Origin: Pseudomonadota bacterium
GTDB taxonomy: Bacteria; Bdellovibrionota; JAFGOL01
Reading direction: 5' to 3'
DNA length: 11,089 bases
Assembly (NCBI GenBank): GCA_026390535.1
Contig: JAPLFT010000168.1
Coordinates: 1-11,089 of the forward strand
The position numbers were made by a program, and so were the translations under genes. The notes under the pieces are model-generated. The model ran no database searches and had not been told where the DNA came from. It saw only the letters and a program-made list of their open reading frames with translations. Shown one piece after another: positions 1 through 6,807 of this stretch (position 1 is its first letter; every line of letters begins with the position of its first letter).

Positions 1-1246
1 TCTCATCCTTTATAACATCAGCTCCAATCAATTCCCCTATTAGTTCACGTCCGGAACCCGTGGTGCCGACTCCTTTTATGTTTATCCTTGAACCTATTTC
101 CTTCTCAATTTCCTTTAATCCGGCTGAAACAACGTCTATAGGACGTCCCGACGTCATAAGATAGACTTCCTTAACCACATTACCTTTTTCGTCTGTAATA
201 ACAAGGTTTGTGCTCACGGAACCTATGTCTATTCCAAGATATGCATCTATTTTTGTTTTACCTTTAGGAAATTTATATTTTGGTACCTCATTTCTTAAAA
301 GAACTACCTGGTTCATATCCAGAGGCTGATAGGTGGGGAAGACGTCTCTTATGGTCCCTGCCGCCGACATATCCAGAGTATTCACCGTTATTCTGTTAGC
401 CTCAAATACGGCAGAACCACATGCACACATATACTCCGGATTTTCCGGTACTATGAAATCATCTTCCGTAAGATTGAAATTCTCCCTTAAAGCCGCAACA
501 ACCGCTTTATTTAATGCCACACCGCCTATAAACGCAACAGGGGTAGAAAAATCTTTTCCCTTAAGAAGATTGCTCTTATAGTTTATGGCTATAGAATTAC
601 AAAGCCCTTTTAATATTTCAGCAGGTTTATAACCCTTTTGCTGTGCGTGTATCATGTCCGATTTTGCAAATACCGAACAGCGTCCTGCTATAACTGCTTT
701 TCTCTCCGTCTTTAGGGCCTTATCGCCGACCTCCTCTATTTTATACATCAATCTTTTCGCCTGTTGGTCAAGAAAAGAGCCAGTACCGGCGGCACAATCA
801 CCGTTTGTTTCATAATCGGTTATAAGCCCGTCCCGTAATCCAAGATACTTGGATGTCTCTCCGCCGATCTCAAAAACGGATTTTATTTCCGGATACAGGT
901 TCTTAAAATTCTCTGCAATAGCTTTGAACTCAGTTATGTGTTTAAGACCAAGATGCAGGCTCACGAACTTTGCACCCGAGCCTGTAAGTGTAACCCCTTT
1001 TACCGAACCCCTAGGAAGGTCCTGCGTAACCTTATTAATAATATCCCTGCAAACTTCCCTTGGTTTTCCCTCAACTTTTACTGCATCTATCAAGAATATC
1101 TTGTTCGCGTTTAAATGATAGCTTGTCCATTTATAGCCTTTTTTTGAGGAAATAAGCTTATCTACATCCTGTCAGGAATCCTTGTCTACTACTCCCGCAA
1201 GTTTTACTGTAAGAGATCCGATATCTATGCCCAAATAAACACTCAT
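1..1246 (-). pseudogene. CoA-substrate-specific enzyme activase (BadF/BadG/BcrA/BcrD ATPase family), N-terminal part, interrupted by in-frame TGA
   Basis: Family members are ATP-hydrolysing [4Fe-4S] electron donors that activate 2-hydroxyacyl-CoA dehydratase or benzoyl-CoA reductase-type enzymes in the cytoplasm of anaerobes. The minus-strand frame opens at ATG 1246, preceded by GGAGG with a 7-nt spacer. The first ASKHA module shows the phosphate-1 motif GIDIGSLT near residues 6-13, then DCAAGTG with Cys151 and GRCSVFAKSD with Cys190, matching the two cluster-binding cysteines of the activator. A second ASKHA module starts with GIDIGSVS at about residue 338 and continues past the left edge, so this is the long two-module type. 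Codon 25 is TGA (1172-1174), while the frame is open and family-like on both sides, so a base substitution rather than an indel is implied. No start codon close downstream would save the phosphate-1 motif. It is transcribed divergently from the alcohol dehydrogenase. The family call is firm. Whether the gene is dead, mis-sequenced or read through is open. Confidence 0.85.
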
Positions 1247-1253
1247 CAATCCG

Positions 1254-1258
1254 CCTCC
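1254..1258 (-). promoter_or_regulatory. Ribosome binding site of the activase gene
   Basis: GGAGG on the minus strand lies 7 nt before ATG 1246. This supports that start, and therefore supports that the TGA at codon 25 lies inside the translated frame rather than upstream of it. Confidence 0.75.
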
Positions 1259-1283
1259 GATGATGGATTTTCTGTTTTACTAG

Positions 1284-1312
1284 GCTATACTGTTGCTATA
1301 TGACAATATCAA
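1284..1312 (-). promoter_or_regulatory. Predicted sigma-70-type promoter of the activase gene
   Basis: On the minus strand, TTGATA (1307-1312) and TATAGC (1284-1289) are separated by exactly 17 nt. Matches to consensus are 5/6 and 4/6. The start of transcription would fall near 1277, giving a leader of about 30 nt. This is prediction from pattern only. Confidence 0.45.
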
Positions 1313-1330
1313 TACTCATAAACCTATAAT
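1300..1330 (+). promoter_or_regulatory. Predicted promoter of the alcohol dehydrogenase gene
   Basis: A perfect TATAAT (1325-1330) follows ATGACA (1300-1305, 5/6 to TTGACA) with a 19-nt spacer, longer than the optimal 17. The leader would be about 70 nt. Its -35 lies next to the oppositely directed -35 of the activase promoter. Confidence 0.4.
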
Positions 1331-1391
1331 GAGGACTCTTTACAGCTATCGGTGGTTTTTTTGCATTGAACGGGATATATAAAAATGCCTT

Positions 1392-1397
1392 GGGAGG
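1392..1397 (+). promoter_or_regulatory. Ribosome binding site deciding the alcohol dehydrogenase start
   Basis: GGGAGG lies 7 nt before ATG 1405. It favours that start over the in-frame TTG at 1366, which has no comparable site and would add 13 residues not expected in the family. Confidence 0.8.
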
Positions 1398-1404
1398 ATA
1401 TAAA

Positions 1405-2583
1405 ATGGAAAAATTCAAATATTACCAACCGACAATAGTTTATTTTGGCAGAGATGAATTCGAAAGAATAAAAAAAGCGGCAATTGCCACCGGAAAAAAA
1501 GCACTTATCGTTACAGGCCAGGGCTCGATAAAAAAACTCGGTTATCTGCAAAAACTCGAAAACTATTTAAAAGATGAAAACATAAAATATGAGATATTCG
1601 AGGGTATAGAACCAAATCCCAGAAGTGAAACTATAAACAAGGCCGGAGCACAGGCACGTAAGATGAACGCCGATATGATAATAGCCCTGGGCGGCGGATC
1701 CGTAATGGATGCAAGCAAGGGTATAGCAATTGTAGCAAAGACAGGTAACGATATTTGGGATTACTGTTTTACAAAGAGTAAAAAAGCAAAAAAAATATCG
1801 GAAGCACTTCCAATTATATGTATTCCCAGTCTCGCTGCTACAGGCTCTGAGGTTGATGGAGGAGCTGTTATAACCAATCATGAAACAAAACAAAAAGCAA
1901 TTCTTCACAGCACTGTTGTTATGCCAAAGTATGCCATAATAGACCCTCTTTTGACAATGACCGTACCTCAGACTTATCTTGTTGACGGCGCTGTTGACAT
2001 AATATGCCACTGCATAGAAACTTATCTCTCCTGCACTTCAGATGTCTGCATTCCGGATCAGATAACATTAGGCGTTACAAGGACCGTTAAGACAGCAATA
2101 GAAAAACTCTTGAAAGATCCAAAAGACATTGAGCAGAGGGAAGTCCTGTCATGGGCATCAAGCGTGGCAATGATGGGTATGTTCAGCGGCAGGAATGGCG
2201 GCTGGCCGATACATTTGATAGAACATGCCATAAGCGGCATATATGATATCTCTCATGGATTTGGACTGGCACTTTTAATGCCGGCAATGCTTGAGTTCGA
2301 TAAACCGTACAATGAAGAGAAGATAAAAAGATTTGTAGGATATTTCCTGCATGAAAACACATCACATTACACAAACTGTGACCAGGCTATTGCAGATTTT
2401 AAGAACTGGCTGAACAGCATCGGCGCCTTAAGGGATCCAAAAAAACACGGTATGGATAAAATAGACAAAGAGGCTGTGGCGCAGATGACCATAGATATAT
2501 ACGGAAACGATGACAATGCCATATTCGGCGTAGTACCAATGTATAAGGACGACATAATCAGTATTCTGAACAAAGCACTATAA
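1405..2583 (+). CDS. Iron-containing alcohol dehydrogenase (butanol dehydrogenase-like)
   Basis: A 392-residue group III, metal-dependent NAD(P)-linked alcohol dehydrogenase, a cytoplasmic enzyme interconverting aldehydes or ketones and alcohols. The family's usual length is 380-400. The nucleotide-binding motif GGGSVMDASK is at residues 96-105, followed by ATGSE around 145-149. The four Fe(II) ligands line up with those of E. coli FucO: Asp198 and His202 in VDIICH, His270, and His284 in ISHG. The 14-residue spacing between the last two histidines is the same as in FucO, and the conserved His274 lies between them. The exact substrate cannot be read from sequence. The GGWPIHLIEH stretch resembles butanol dehydrogenase-like members, so reduction of a fermentation aldehyde is the best inference. 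It is divergent from the activase. The stop is 14 nt from the convergent lipoprotein gene's stop, with no visible terminator between them. Confidence 0.92.
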   Translation: MEKFKYYQPTIVYFGRDEFERIKKAAIATGKKALIVTGQGSIKKLGYLQKLENYLKDENIKYEIFEGIEPNPRSETINKAGAQARKMNADMIIALGGGSVMDASKGIAIVAKTGNDIWDYCFTKSKKAKKISEALPIICIPSLAATGSEVDGGAVITNHETKQKAILHSTVVMPKYAIIDPLLTMTVPQTYLVDGAVDIICHCIETYLSCTSDVCIPDQITLGVTRTVKTAIEKLLKDPKDIEQREVLSWASSVAMMGMFSGRNGGWPIHLIEHAISGIYDISHGFGLALLMPAMLEFDKPYNEEKIKRFVGYFLHENTSHYTNCDQAIADFKNWLNSIGALRDPKKHGMDKIDKEAVAQMTIDIYGNDDNAIFGVVPMYKDDIISILNKAL

Positions 2584-2597
2584 CATTTCAAAAGTTA

Positions 2598-4157
2598 TTA
2601 CTGCGTTCTCGCAAAGCGGAAGCCTACGGCGTCCTCAGTGGTATACGGGTAGTGGTAGCCTATGTAACTTATCTGCATGCAGTAAGCTGTACTACCAAAG
2701 CTACCGCCACGGATAAAACGGGCAGAGCCTATATAGCTAGGATGCCAGTCAAAGATCCACAGCCAGATGTTACCATTCATATCATAAAGTCCCAGTGCGT
2801 TGGCTCTTAACCCCTTTACATCATGAGTGTTATAGCCTGAGTTATCCGAATGCCAACTCACAGCCTTAGTAGCTGCTGAATTATTAACATCAGCGGTTGC
2901 GCCACTGGCATAATCGCCTGGTGTCCAGTAATAAGTAACCCCTCCAACAATCGTTGTCTTTTTTTCTGTTGAAAGCGGTGAAACCGTCGGTGGTGTTGTT
3001 CCAATATATCTTGCTGCTAATTCCCATTCATAGCTCCCCAGCATTCTAAAACCTGTTGCATTAGCTTTTACATATGGATTATCCTGAGTACCTTGAGCTG
3101 TAGTTACTGTTGTACTATTCGTTGATGTTTTAATCGGTGTTGTATATGCAGCATCTGTATAATATACACAGGTATAACTTGTTCCGTTCTTTGCGTTATA
3201 CCATTCTGTAAGGGCATTACTAAAGATCATTGCATCTCGCCAGTTAATAGTTGTAACCGGCTCGTTTTTTGCTGTCGTAGGTGGAGCTCCAATTGTCCCA
3301 TCCTTTCCCTCTCTTCCAGCATTAGCAAATGAATAATGTCTCTTCGCCTCTGCCCATGATATTACATCGTACCAAAGTTCATATGTAACATCTGTTTCCC
3401 CTATCCAATAGGCATTGGCTACGCTTGCTGAACCACTATCGTTCGTCCCTGTTGGAAAGGTCAAACCACCCGGAACATAAACCATATTAAAAGTTATTCC
3501 ATTAGCTGTAAAAGCAGTTTTATAGCCAGCAGGCATAGAAGACACAACTACAGTTACCGTATATCCCTTTGTTGTACCATCTGCCGCTGTTACGGTGTAG
3601 GATTGAGGGTTTGTAAAATTTTGTGCCATACCACTAGCAGGACTTACACTTACACCTGTATAACCTATTGTCGGTGTTAAAGATGTTACACTTGTTCCGT
3701 AAGGTAATGTAACTGTAATATTCGTCCCATTTATTACTCCATTTTTACCTTGAATGATAAAAGACGTAATATCCTTTGAACTACTGGAGGCTACAGCCAC
3801 AGTAACTGTATAATCTTTTGTTGTTCCGTCTTCTGCTGTTACTGTGTAGGTTTGAGAGCTTGTAAAATTTTGTGCCACGCCAGATTTTGGACTTACTTCT
3901 GCTCCCTCAGAAACAGTTATAGTCGGTATTAAACTCGCTTCATTTGTTCCGTATGGCATTGTAACGGAAATGTCTGTTCCGGTTATAATACCTATCGATC
4001 CATTAATGGAAAATGATGTAATATCTTTGTCGCTGCTTTCTGTGCTGTTGTTTTCAGTATTAAGATTTGAACTATCACCGGAATGGCCTGAGTTTGTTCT
4101 GCCGGAACAGGAGACAAAAAATAATGTTGCCAGGGCAATAAAAAGTATTTTTTTCAT
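2598..4157 (-). CDS. Lipoprotein with two DUF5018-like repeats and a SUMF1/FGE-like domain
   Basis: A 519-residue predicted lipoprotein. A lysine-started hydrophobic leader ends in FFVSC, so Cys17 would be lipidated (a relaxed lipobox). A Ser/Asn/Thr-rich linker follows. Two tandem beta-sandwich repeats at residues 44-121 and 128-206 each run from KDITSF to GYTVTV or DYTVTV and share the PYGT, AQNFT and DGTTK motifs. A SUMF1 / formylglycine-generating-enzyme-fold domain fills about 225-519: NMVYVPGG, YWIGETDVTYELW, GFRMLGSYEWELAARY, GLYDMNGN, RFIRGGSF and GFRFAR. It lacks the catalytic cysteine pair of true FGE: only Cys493 remains, and the first position is Ser in GGSFGS. NVWEW is replaced by NIWLW. 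A surface binding or structural role is therefore likelier than sulfatase maturation. ATG 4157 is chosen over the in-frame GTG at 4172, because GGGGG lies 8 nt before the ATG and the signal peptide begins there. It ends in tandem TAA TAA. Confidence 0.85.
   Translation of the reverse strand: MKKILFIALATLFFVSCSGRTNSGHSGDSSNLNTENNSTESSDKDITSFSINGSIGIITGTDISVTMPYGTNEASLIPTITVSEGAEVSPKSGVAQNFTSSQTYTVTAEDGTTKDYTVTVAVASSSSKDITSFIIQGKNGVINGTNITVTLPYGTSVTSLTPTIGYTGVSVSPASGMAQNFTNPQSYTVTAADGTTKGYTVTVVVSSMPAGYKTAFTANGITFNMVYVPGGLTFPTGTNDSGSASVANAYWIGETDVTYELWYDVISWAEAKRHYSFANAGREGKDGTIGAPPTTAKNEPVTTINWRDAMIFSNALTEWYNAKNGTSYTCVYYTDAAYTTPIKTSTNSTTVTTAQGTQDNPYVKANATGFRMLGSYEWELAARYIGTTPPTVSPLSTEKKTTIVGGVTYYWTPGDYASGATADVNNSAATKAVSWHSDNSGYNTHDVKGLRANALGLYDMNGNIWLWIFDWHPSYIGSARFIRGGSFGSTAYCMQISYIGYHYPYTTEDAVGFRFARTQ
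3540..4028 (-). repeat. Two tandem beta-sandwich repeats encoded in the lipoprotein gene
   Basis: Repeat A (4028-3795) and repeat B (3776-3540) encode about 78 residues each and are clearly homologous along their whole length. DNA stretches such as TTTTACAA next to the AQNFT codons are shared. This is an internal duplication of a DUF5018-like surface domain, older than the one in the exported protein at 7855-8022. Confidence 0.75.
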
Positions 4158-4191
4158 ACTACGTACCCCCACTCTTTATTTCAATAATTGT

Positions 4192-4220
4192 ATTATACTA
4201 GATTTTGACTTATTTGTCAA
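4192..4220 (-). promoter_or_regulatory. Consensus sigma-70 promoter of the lipoprotein gene
   Basis: On the minus strand, TTGACA (4215-4220) and TATAAT (4192-4197) are both perfect hexamers separated by exactly 17 nt. Transcription would start near 4185, leaving a leader of about 28 nt before ATG 4157. It is the strongest-looking promoter in the window and separates the lipoprotein gene from the two-component genes upstream on the same strand. Confidence 0.85.
4205..4220. promoter_or_regulatory. Inverted repeat overlapping the lipoprotein promoter -35 (possible operator)
   Basis: TTGAC-TTATTT-GTCAA reads as a perfect 5-bp inverted repeat with a 6-bp spacer, and one arm is the -35 hexamer. 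A dimeric repressor bound here would block RNA polymerase. The half-site resembles CRP/FNR-type sites, but the spacer is 6 rather than 4, so no regulator is named. Chance occurrence in AT-rich DNA is possible. Confidence 0.35.
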
Positions 4221-4266
4221 GTGAATAAAACCATACAAGATCAAATTCTCCATTCATATAAGGCTA

Positions 4267-4980
4267 TCATATTTTGAAAATGGATTTAAGATCTTTTGCC
4301 TTTGCACGGGAAACAGGAACTTGGGTTTCTGTGTCCTCAAGTTTCAATAGTAGCACACCGGAGTCTTCCTGTTTTATTTCTTTTATCTTTTTCAGGTTTG
4401 CTATAAATCCCCTGTGTGTCCTGAAGAAATCCTTAGTACCCAGTTCCTTTTGTATATCTTCCAGCGTCCTATACGTTGTAGAATAAGTTGCGCCCTTACT
4501 GCTTATATAGACTATAGAATCTTCCATAGATACATAAGCGATATCCTCAAACGGTATCAGCATTATCCTGCTTCCGCGTTTTGCCGTTATCCTGTTTATA
4601 TGCGATGATGAACTAAAATATCTTAATACCCTGGACATGGCTGTAGAAAAACGTTTTGTATCTATAGGTTTTAAAAGATAATCAACGACGTCGTATTCAA
4701 AAGCCTTTATGGCATGATTATCATACGCCGTAACAATTATTACAAAGGGCTTATATGAAGGGATAGTCGAAAGTGATTCTATTACTTCAAGTCCTTTAAG
4801 CCCCGGCATCTCTATATCAAGAAACAACAGATCCGGTTTTAATTCCTTTATATTTTTAACAGCATCTATACCGTTGTCTGCCTCACCCACAAGTATGACT
4901 TCTGGATAAACAGAAAGATGGTGTTTTATCTCTTCCCTTGCAAAAACCTCGTCCTCGGCTATAAACGCAGACAAATTCAT
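4267..4980 (-). CDS. LytTR-family response regulator
   Basis: A 237-residue cytoplasmic response regulator of the LytR/AgrA/AlgR type. The receiver domain at residues 1-120 has the acidic pocket Glu9/Asp10, phospho-acceptor Asp55 in LDIEMPG, Thr84 in VTAYD and Lys104 in LLKPID, so it should be phosphorylatable. A LytTR DNA-binding domain follows at about 129-233, with the signature FFRTHRGFIANLKKI. Such regulators bind paired direct repeats upstream of target promoters. The gene starts 3 nt after the kinase stop, and its GGAGAG ribosome site lies in the kinase's last codons, so the two are cotranscribed and translationally coupled. A lipoprotein gene with its own promoter lies just downstream and is a possible but unproven target; no clear LytTR direct repeats were found upstream of that promoter. 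The stop is TGA followed at once by TAG. Confidence 0.93.
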   Translation of the reverse strand: MNLSAFIAEDEVFAREEIKHHLSVYPEVILVGEADNGIDAVKNIKELKPDLLFLDIEMPGLKGLEVIESLSTIPSYKPFVIIVTAYDNHAIKAFEYDVVDYLLKPIDTKRFSTAMSRVLRYFSSSSHINRITAKRGSRIMLIPFEDIAYVSMEDSIVYISSKGATYSTTYRTLEDIQKELGTKDFFRTHRGFIANLKKIKEIKQEDSGVLLLKLEDTETQVPVSRAKAKDLKSIFKI

Positions 4981-4983
4981 TTT

Positions 4984-6222
4984 CTATCTCTCCGCAGGCA
5001 CAGTTATTGTTGCTGTTGTACCCTTATTAAGATTTGAATCAAAATCAAGTTTTGCCTTATCACCGTAGAGGAGTTTCAACCTGTCTCTTACGTTCACAAG
5101 TCCTATTCCTCGTCCAAACAACACCCTGTCATTAACGACCATACCGGGGCCGTTGTCCATCACCTTTATTACCAGCATCTCAACGCCACTATCGTTCAAT
5201 GATCTGACACCTATAGTTAATTCACCCCTCCTGTCGGCAAGAGGAGCAATCCCGTGTTTTATTGCATTTTCGACAATAGGCTGTATGAGCATAGTGGGAA
5301 TATTGAGTTCCTTGGCATTTTCGTCTACATCAATTGACACTTTAAGGCGCGTTTCTCCAAATCTTAATGTCTCTATAGCCAGATAATTCTCTATAAAATT
5401 GATCTCATCCTGAAGCGGTTTATATTCATTTTCTGCGCTTAAGACATATCTTAGTATCTCTGAAAGTTTAAATACTATTTCTCTGGCTATGTTGGGATTT
5501 ATCCTTATAGACGCTGCTATAGTGTTAAGGGTGTTAAAAAGAAAATGAGGATTTATCTTTGCAGAAAGTATGGCAAGTCTTGATTTATCCAAGTTATATG
5601 CACTCTCTATCAATTCGAGTTTTGTCCTGTAGTATCTCCACAGGAACAGTGTTAGGAAAACACCAATAACATCGGATAACGCAACAACTACATCTCCCTC
5701 AAGTGTCCTGTTACTCAGAGTAAATACCCAGGACTGCGGAGCGTACCTATATATTACAGCGGCAATGGCTGTAACAGGAATCATCCATAACGTTAGGTTA
5801 TAAACTCTCCTCTTATTATAAAATAATTCCGGTTTATAAAGCATAGCTCCCGCCGTAGCGGATATAAAACAGAGCAATGCCATAAAATATTCACCGGAAT
5901 AAAATATAAAAAACAGTGATAATACTGCGACTGATAACAAGGCGGGTAAAAATCCTATTGCAATGCCGGTTATAAAAAATCCGGTTATTGAATAATCAAG
6001 GGCATGATAACTTGCGTTATGTCTTAAGATAACACCGATAAGCAATGTACCGCAAAATATTGAACTAAGTATATATCTGTCCTTAAGGGTCTTATTATCT
6101 GAAAACAGTTTGTGGGCAAAGTAATCAAAGTTTGCCAACATAGCCGCAACTATGGTAATAAGGGCAAGTTTTATCAGTATCAGGAATATAATATACTGTA
6201 AGGGTTCCAGACTGAAATTCAT
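4984..6222 (-). CDS. LytS/YpdA-type membrane sensor histidine kinase
   Basis: A 412-residue inner-membrane kinase, the sensor partner of the adjacent LytTR regulator. The N-terminal ~200 residues hold about six hydrophobic segments (near 10-32, 50-66, 82-107, 112-128, 144-160 and 178-197) and no large extracellular loop, similar to the 5TMR-LYT sensor arrangement. The His_kinase (PF06580-type) core follows: His226 in KINPHFLFNTLNTI, the N-box with Asn319 in QPIVENAIKHG, the G1 box DNGPGM at 356-361 and the G2 box GRGIGL. All catalytic features are intact. ATG 6222 gives the best N-terminus, but no convincing Shine-Dalgarno precedes it. The divergent ridA start is only 38 bp away, so the regulatory regions of the two genes must overlap or extend into coding sequence. 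The ligand cannot be deduced. Confidence 0.92.
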   Translation of the reverse strand: MNFSLEPLQYIIFLILIKLALITIVAAMLANFDYFAHKLFSDNKTLKDRYILSSIFCGTLLIGVILRHNASYHALDYSITGFFITGIAIGFLPALLSVAVLSLFFIFYSGEYFMALLCFISATAGAMLYKPELFYNKRRVYNLTLWMIPVTAIAAVIYRYAPQSWVFTLSNRTLEGDVVVALSDVIGVFLTLFLWRYYRTKLELIESAYNLDKSRLAILSAKINPHFLFNTLNTIAASIRINPNIAREIVFKLSEILRYVLSAENEYKPLQDEINFIENYLAIETLRFGETRLKVSIDVDENAKELNIPTMLIQPIVENAIKHGIAPLADRRGELTIGVRSLNDSGVEMLVIKVMDNGPGMVVNDRVLFGRGIGLVNVRDRLKLLYGDKAKLDFDSNLNKGTTATITVPAER

Positions 6223-6245
6223 GTGATATAACTAACACAAAAAGC

Positions 6246-6252
6246 AAGGGGG
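6246..6252 (+). promoter_or_regulatory. Ribosome binding site of ridA
   Basis: AAGGGGG ends 8 nt before ATG 6261. The in-frame GTG at 6258 would leave a 5-nt spacer. The ATG is preferred, and it gives family-standard residue numbering (Arg105, Glu120). Confidence 0.65.
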
Positions 6253-6260
6253 ATAAAGTG

Positions 6261-6644
6261 ATGAATTTAAAAGAAATAAGGACAGATAAGGCACCGCTTC
6301 CCGCGGGACCATATTCTCAGGCGGTAAAGGCAGGAAATTTAATGTTCATATCCGGGATTCTACCTATAGATATGGAAACAAAAAAAATAGTAGAACCGAC
6401 AGTTGACGCGGCAAAAAAAATATTCAGCCATCTTGATTACATCCTGCAGGAAGCGGGATTAACCAGAGGCAATATAGTAAAAACGAGTATATTCATGAGA
6501 GATCTTAAACAATTTGCCGACGTAAACAAGCTTTATGCTGAATATTTTTCCGATACTAAACCATTTCCGGCTAGAAGTACTATAGAGGTTTCAAATTTAC
6601 CTATGAATGCTCAGATAGAGATGGACTTTATCGCAGTTATTTAA
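6261..6644 (+). CDS. ridA: RidA family enamine/imine deaminase
   Basis: A 127-residue YjgF/YER057c/UK114 protein, the usual length. RidA hydrolyses reactive 2-aminoacrylate and related enamines/imines released by PLP-dependent dehydratases such as threonine deaminase, protecting PLP enzymes in the cytoplasm; it works as a trimer. The signature PARSTIEV..LP.NAQIEMD is present. With ATG 6261 as start, Arg105 and Glu120 fall at the same numbers as the substrate-binding Arg105 and Glu120 of E. coli RidA, and PYSQ lies at 17-20. This supports both the true RidA subfamily and the chosen start. The gene stands alone between a divergent kinase and a long exported-protein gene. Any promoter must lie largely inside the kinase's 5' end, and I found none convincing. 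It ends in tandem TAA TAA. Confidence 0.93.
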   Translation: MNLKEIRTDKAPLPAGPYSQAVKAGNLMFISGILPIDMETKKIVEPTVDAAKKIFSHLDYILQEAGLTRGNIVKTSIFMRDLKQFADVNKLYAEYFSDTKPFPARSTIEVSNLPMNAQIEMDFIAVI

Positions 6645-6807
6645 TAATGTGTTATTTAAATTTTATACGCGTGTTAAATTTGCATTCATATAACTTGATA
6701 AGGTTCTATATAGTGCATTATTAAAAACGTAATATTAATGATAAGTTATAATACTCCTTGTAACTGGCATGTCACTTGCATAATAAATAGACAGAGTACA
6801 CCAACTT

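Noticed and set aside
333..1118. Plus-strand open frames of 82 and 89 codons inside the activase region.
   Set aside because: They are antisense to a clearly homologous minus-strand activase frame, have no ribosome sites and show no protein signatures.
1140..1174. Possible bacterial SECIS hairpin just after the activase TGA.
   Set aside because: The best pairing (around AGATAAGCTTATTT) leaves a tiny loop and short AU/GU stem, unlike a typical SECIS. The position is not a conserved cysteine site. Kept only as a remote option in the findings.
1567..2010. Minus-strand 147-codon open frame inside the alcohol dehydrogenase gene.
   Set aside because: It is a shadow of the conserved plus-strand enzyme. 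Its translation is Cys/Tyr-rich and has no domain pattern.
6187..6192. TATAAT inside the kinase 5' end as a ridA promoter.
   Set aside because: The bases 17 nt upstream (GCAAGT) do not resemble a -35.
6640..6725. 10-bp inverted repeat TTTAATAATG / CATTATTAAA flanking the gap after ridA, considered as terminator or mobile-element ends.
   Set aside because: The arms are pure AT-type sequence 66 nt apart, one overlaps the ridA stop, there is no following T-run and no flanking duplication. Chance is likely.
6745..6790. Candidate -10 boxes (TATAAT at 6747, CATAAT at 6779) for the exported protein gene.
   Set aside because: Neither has a reasonable -35 at 16-18 nt spacing, so no promoter is annotated, although one must exist nearby.
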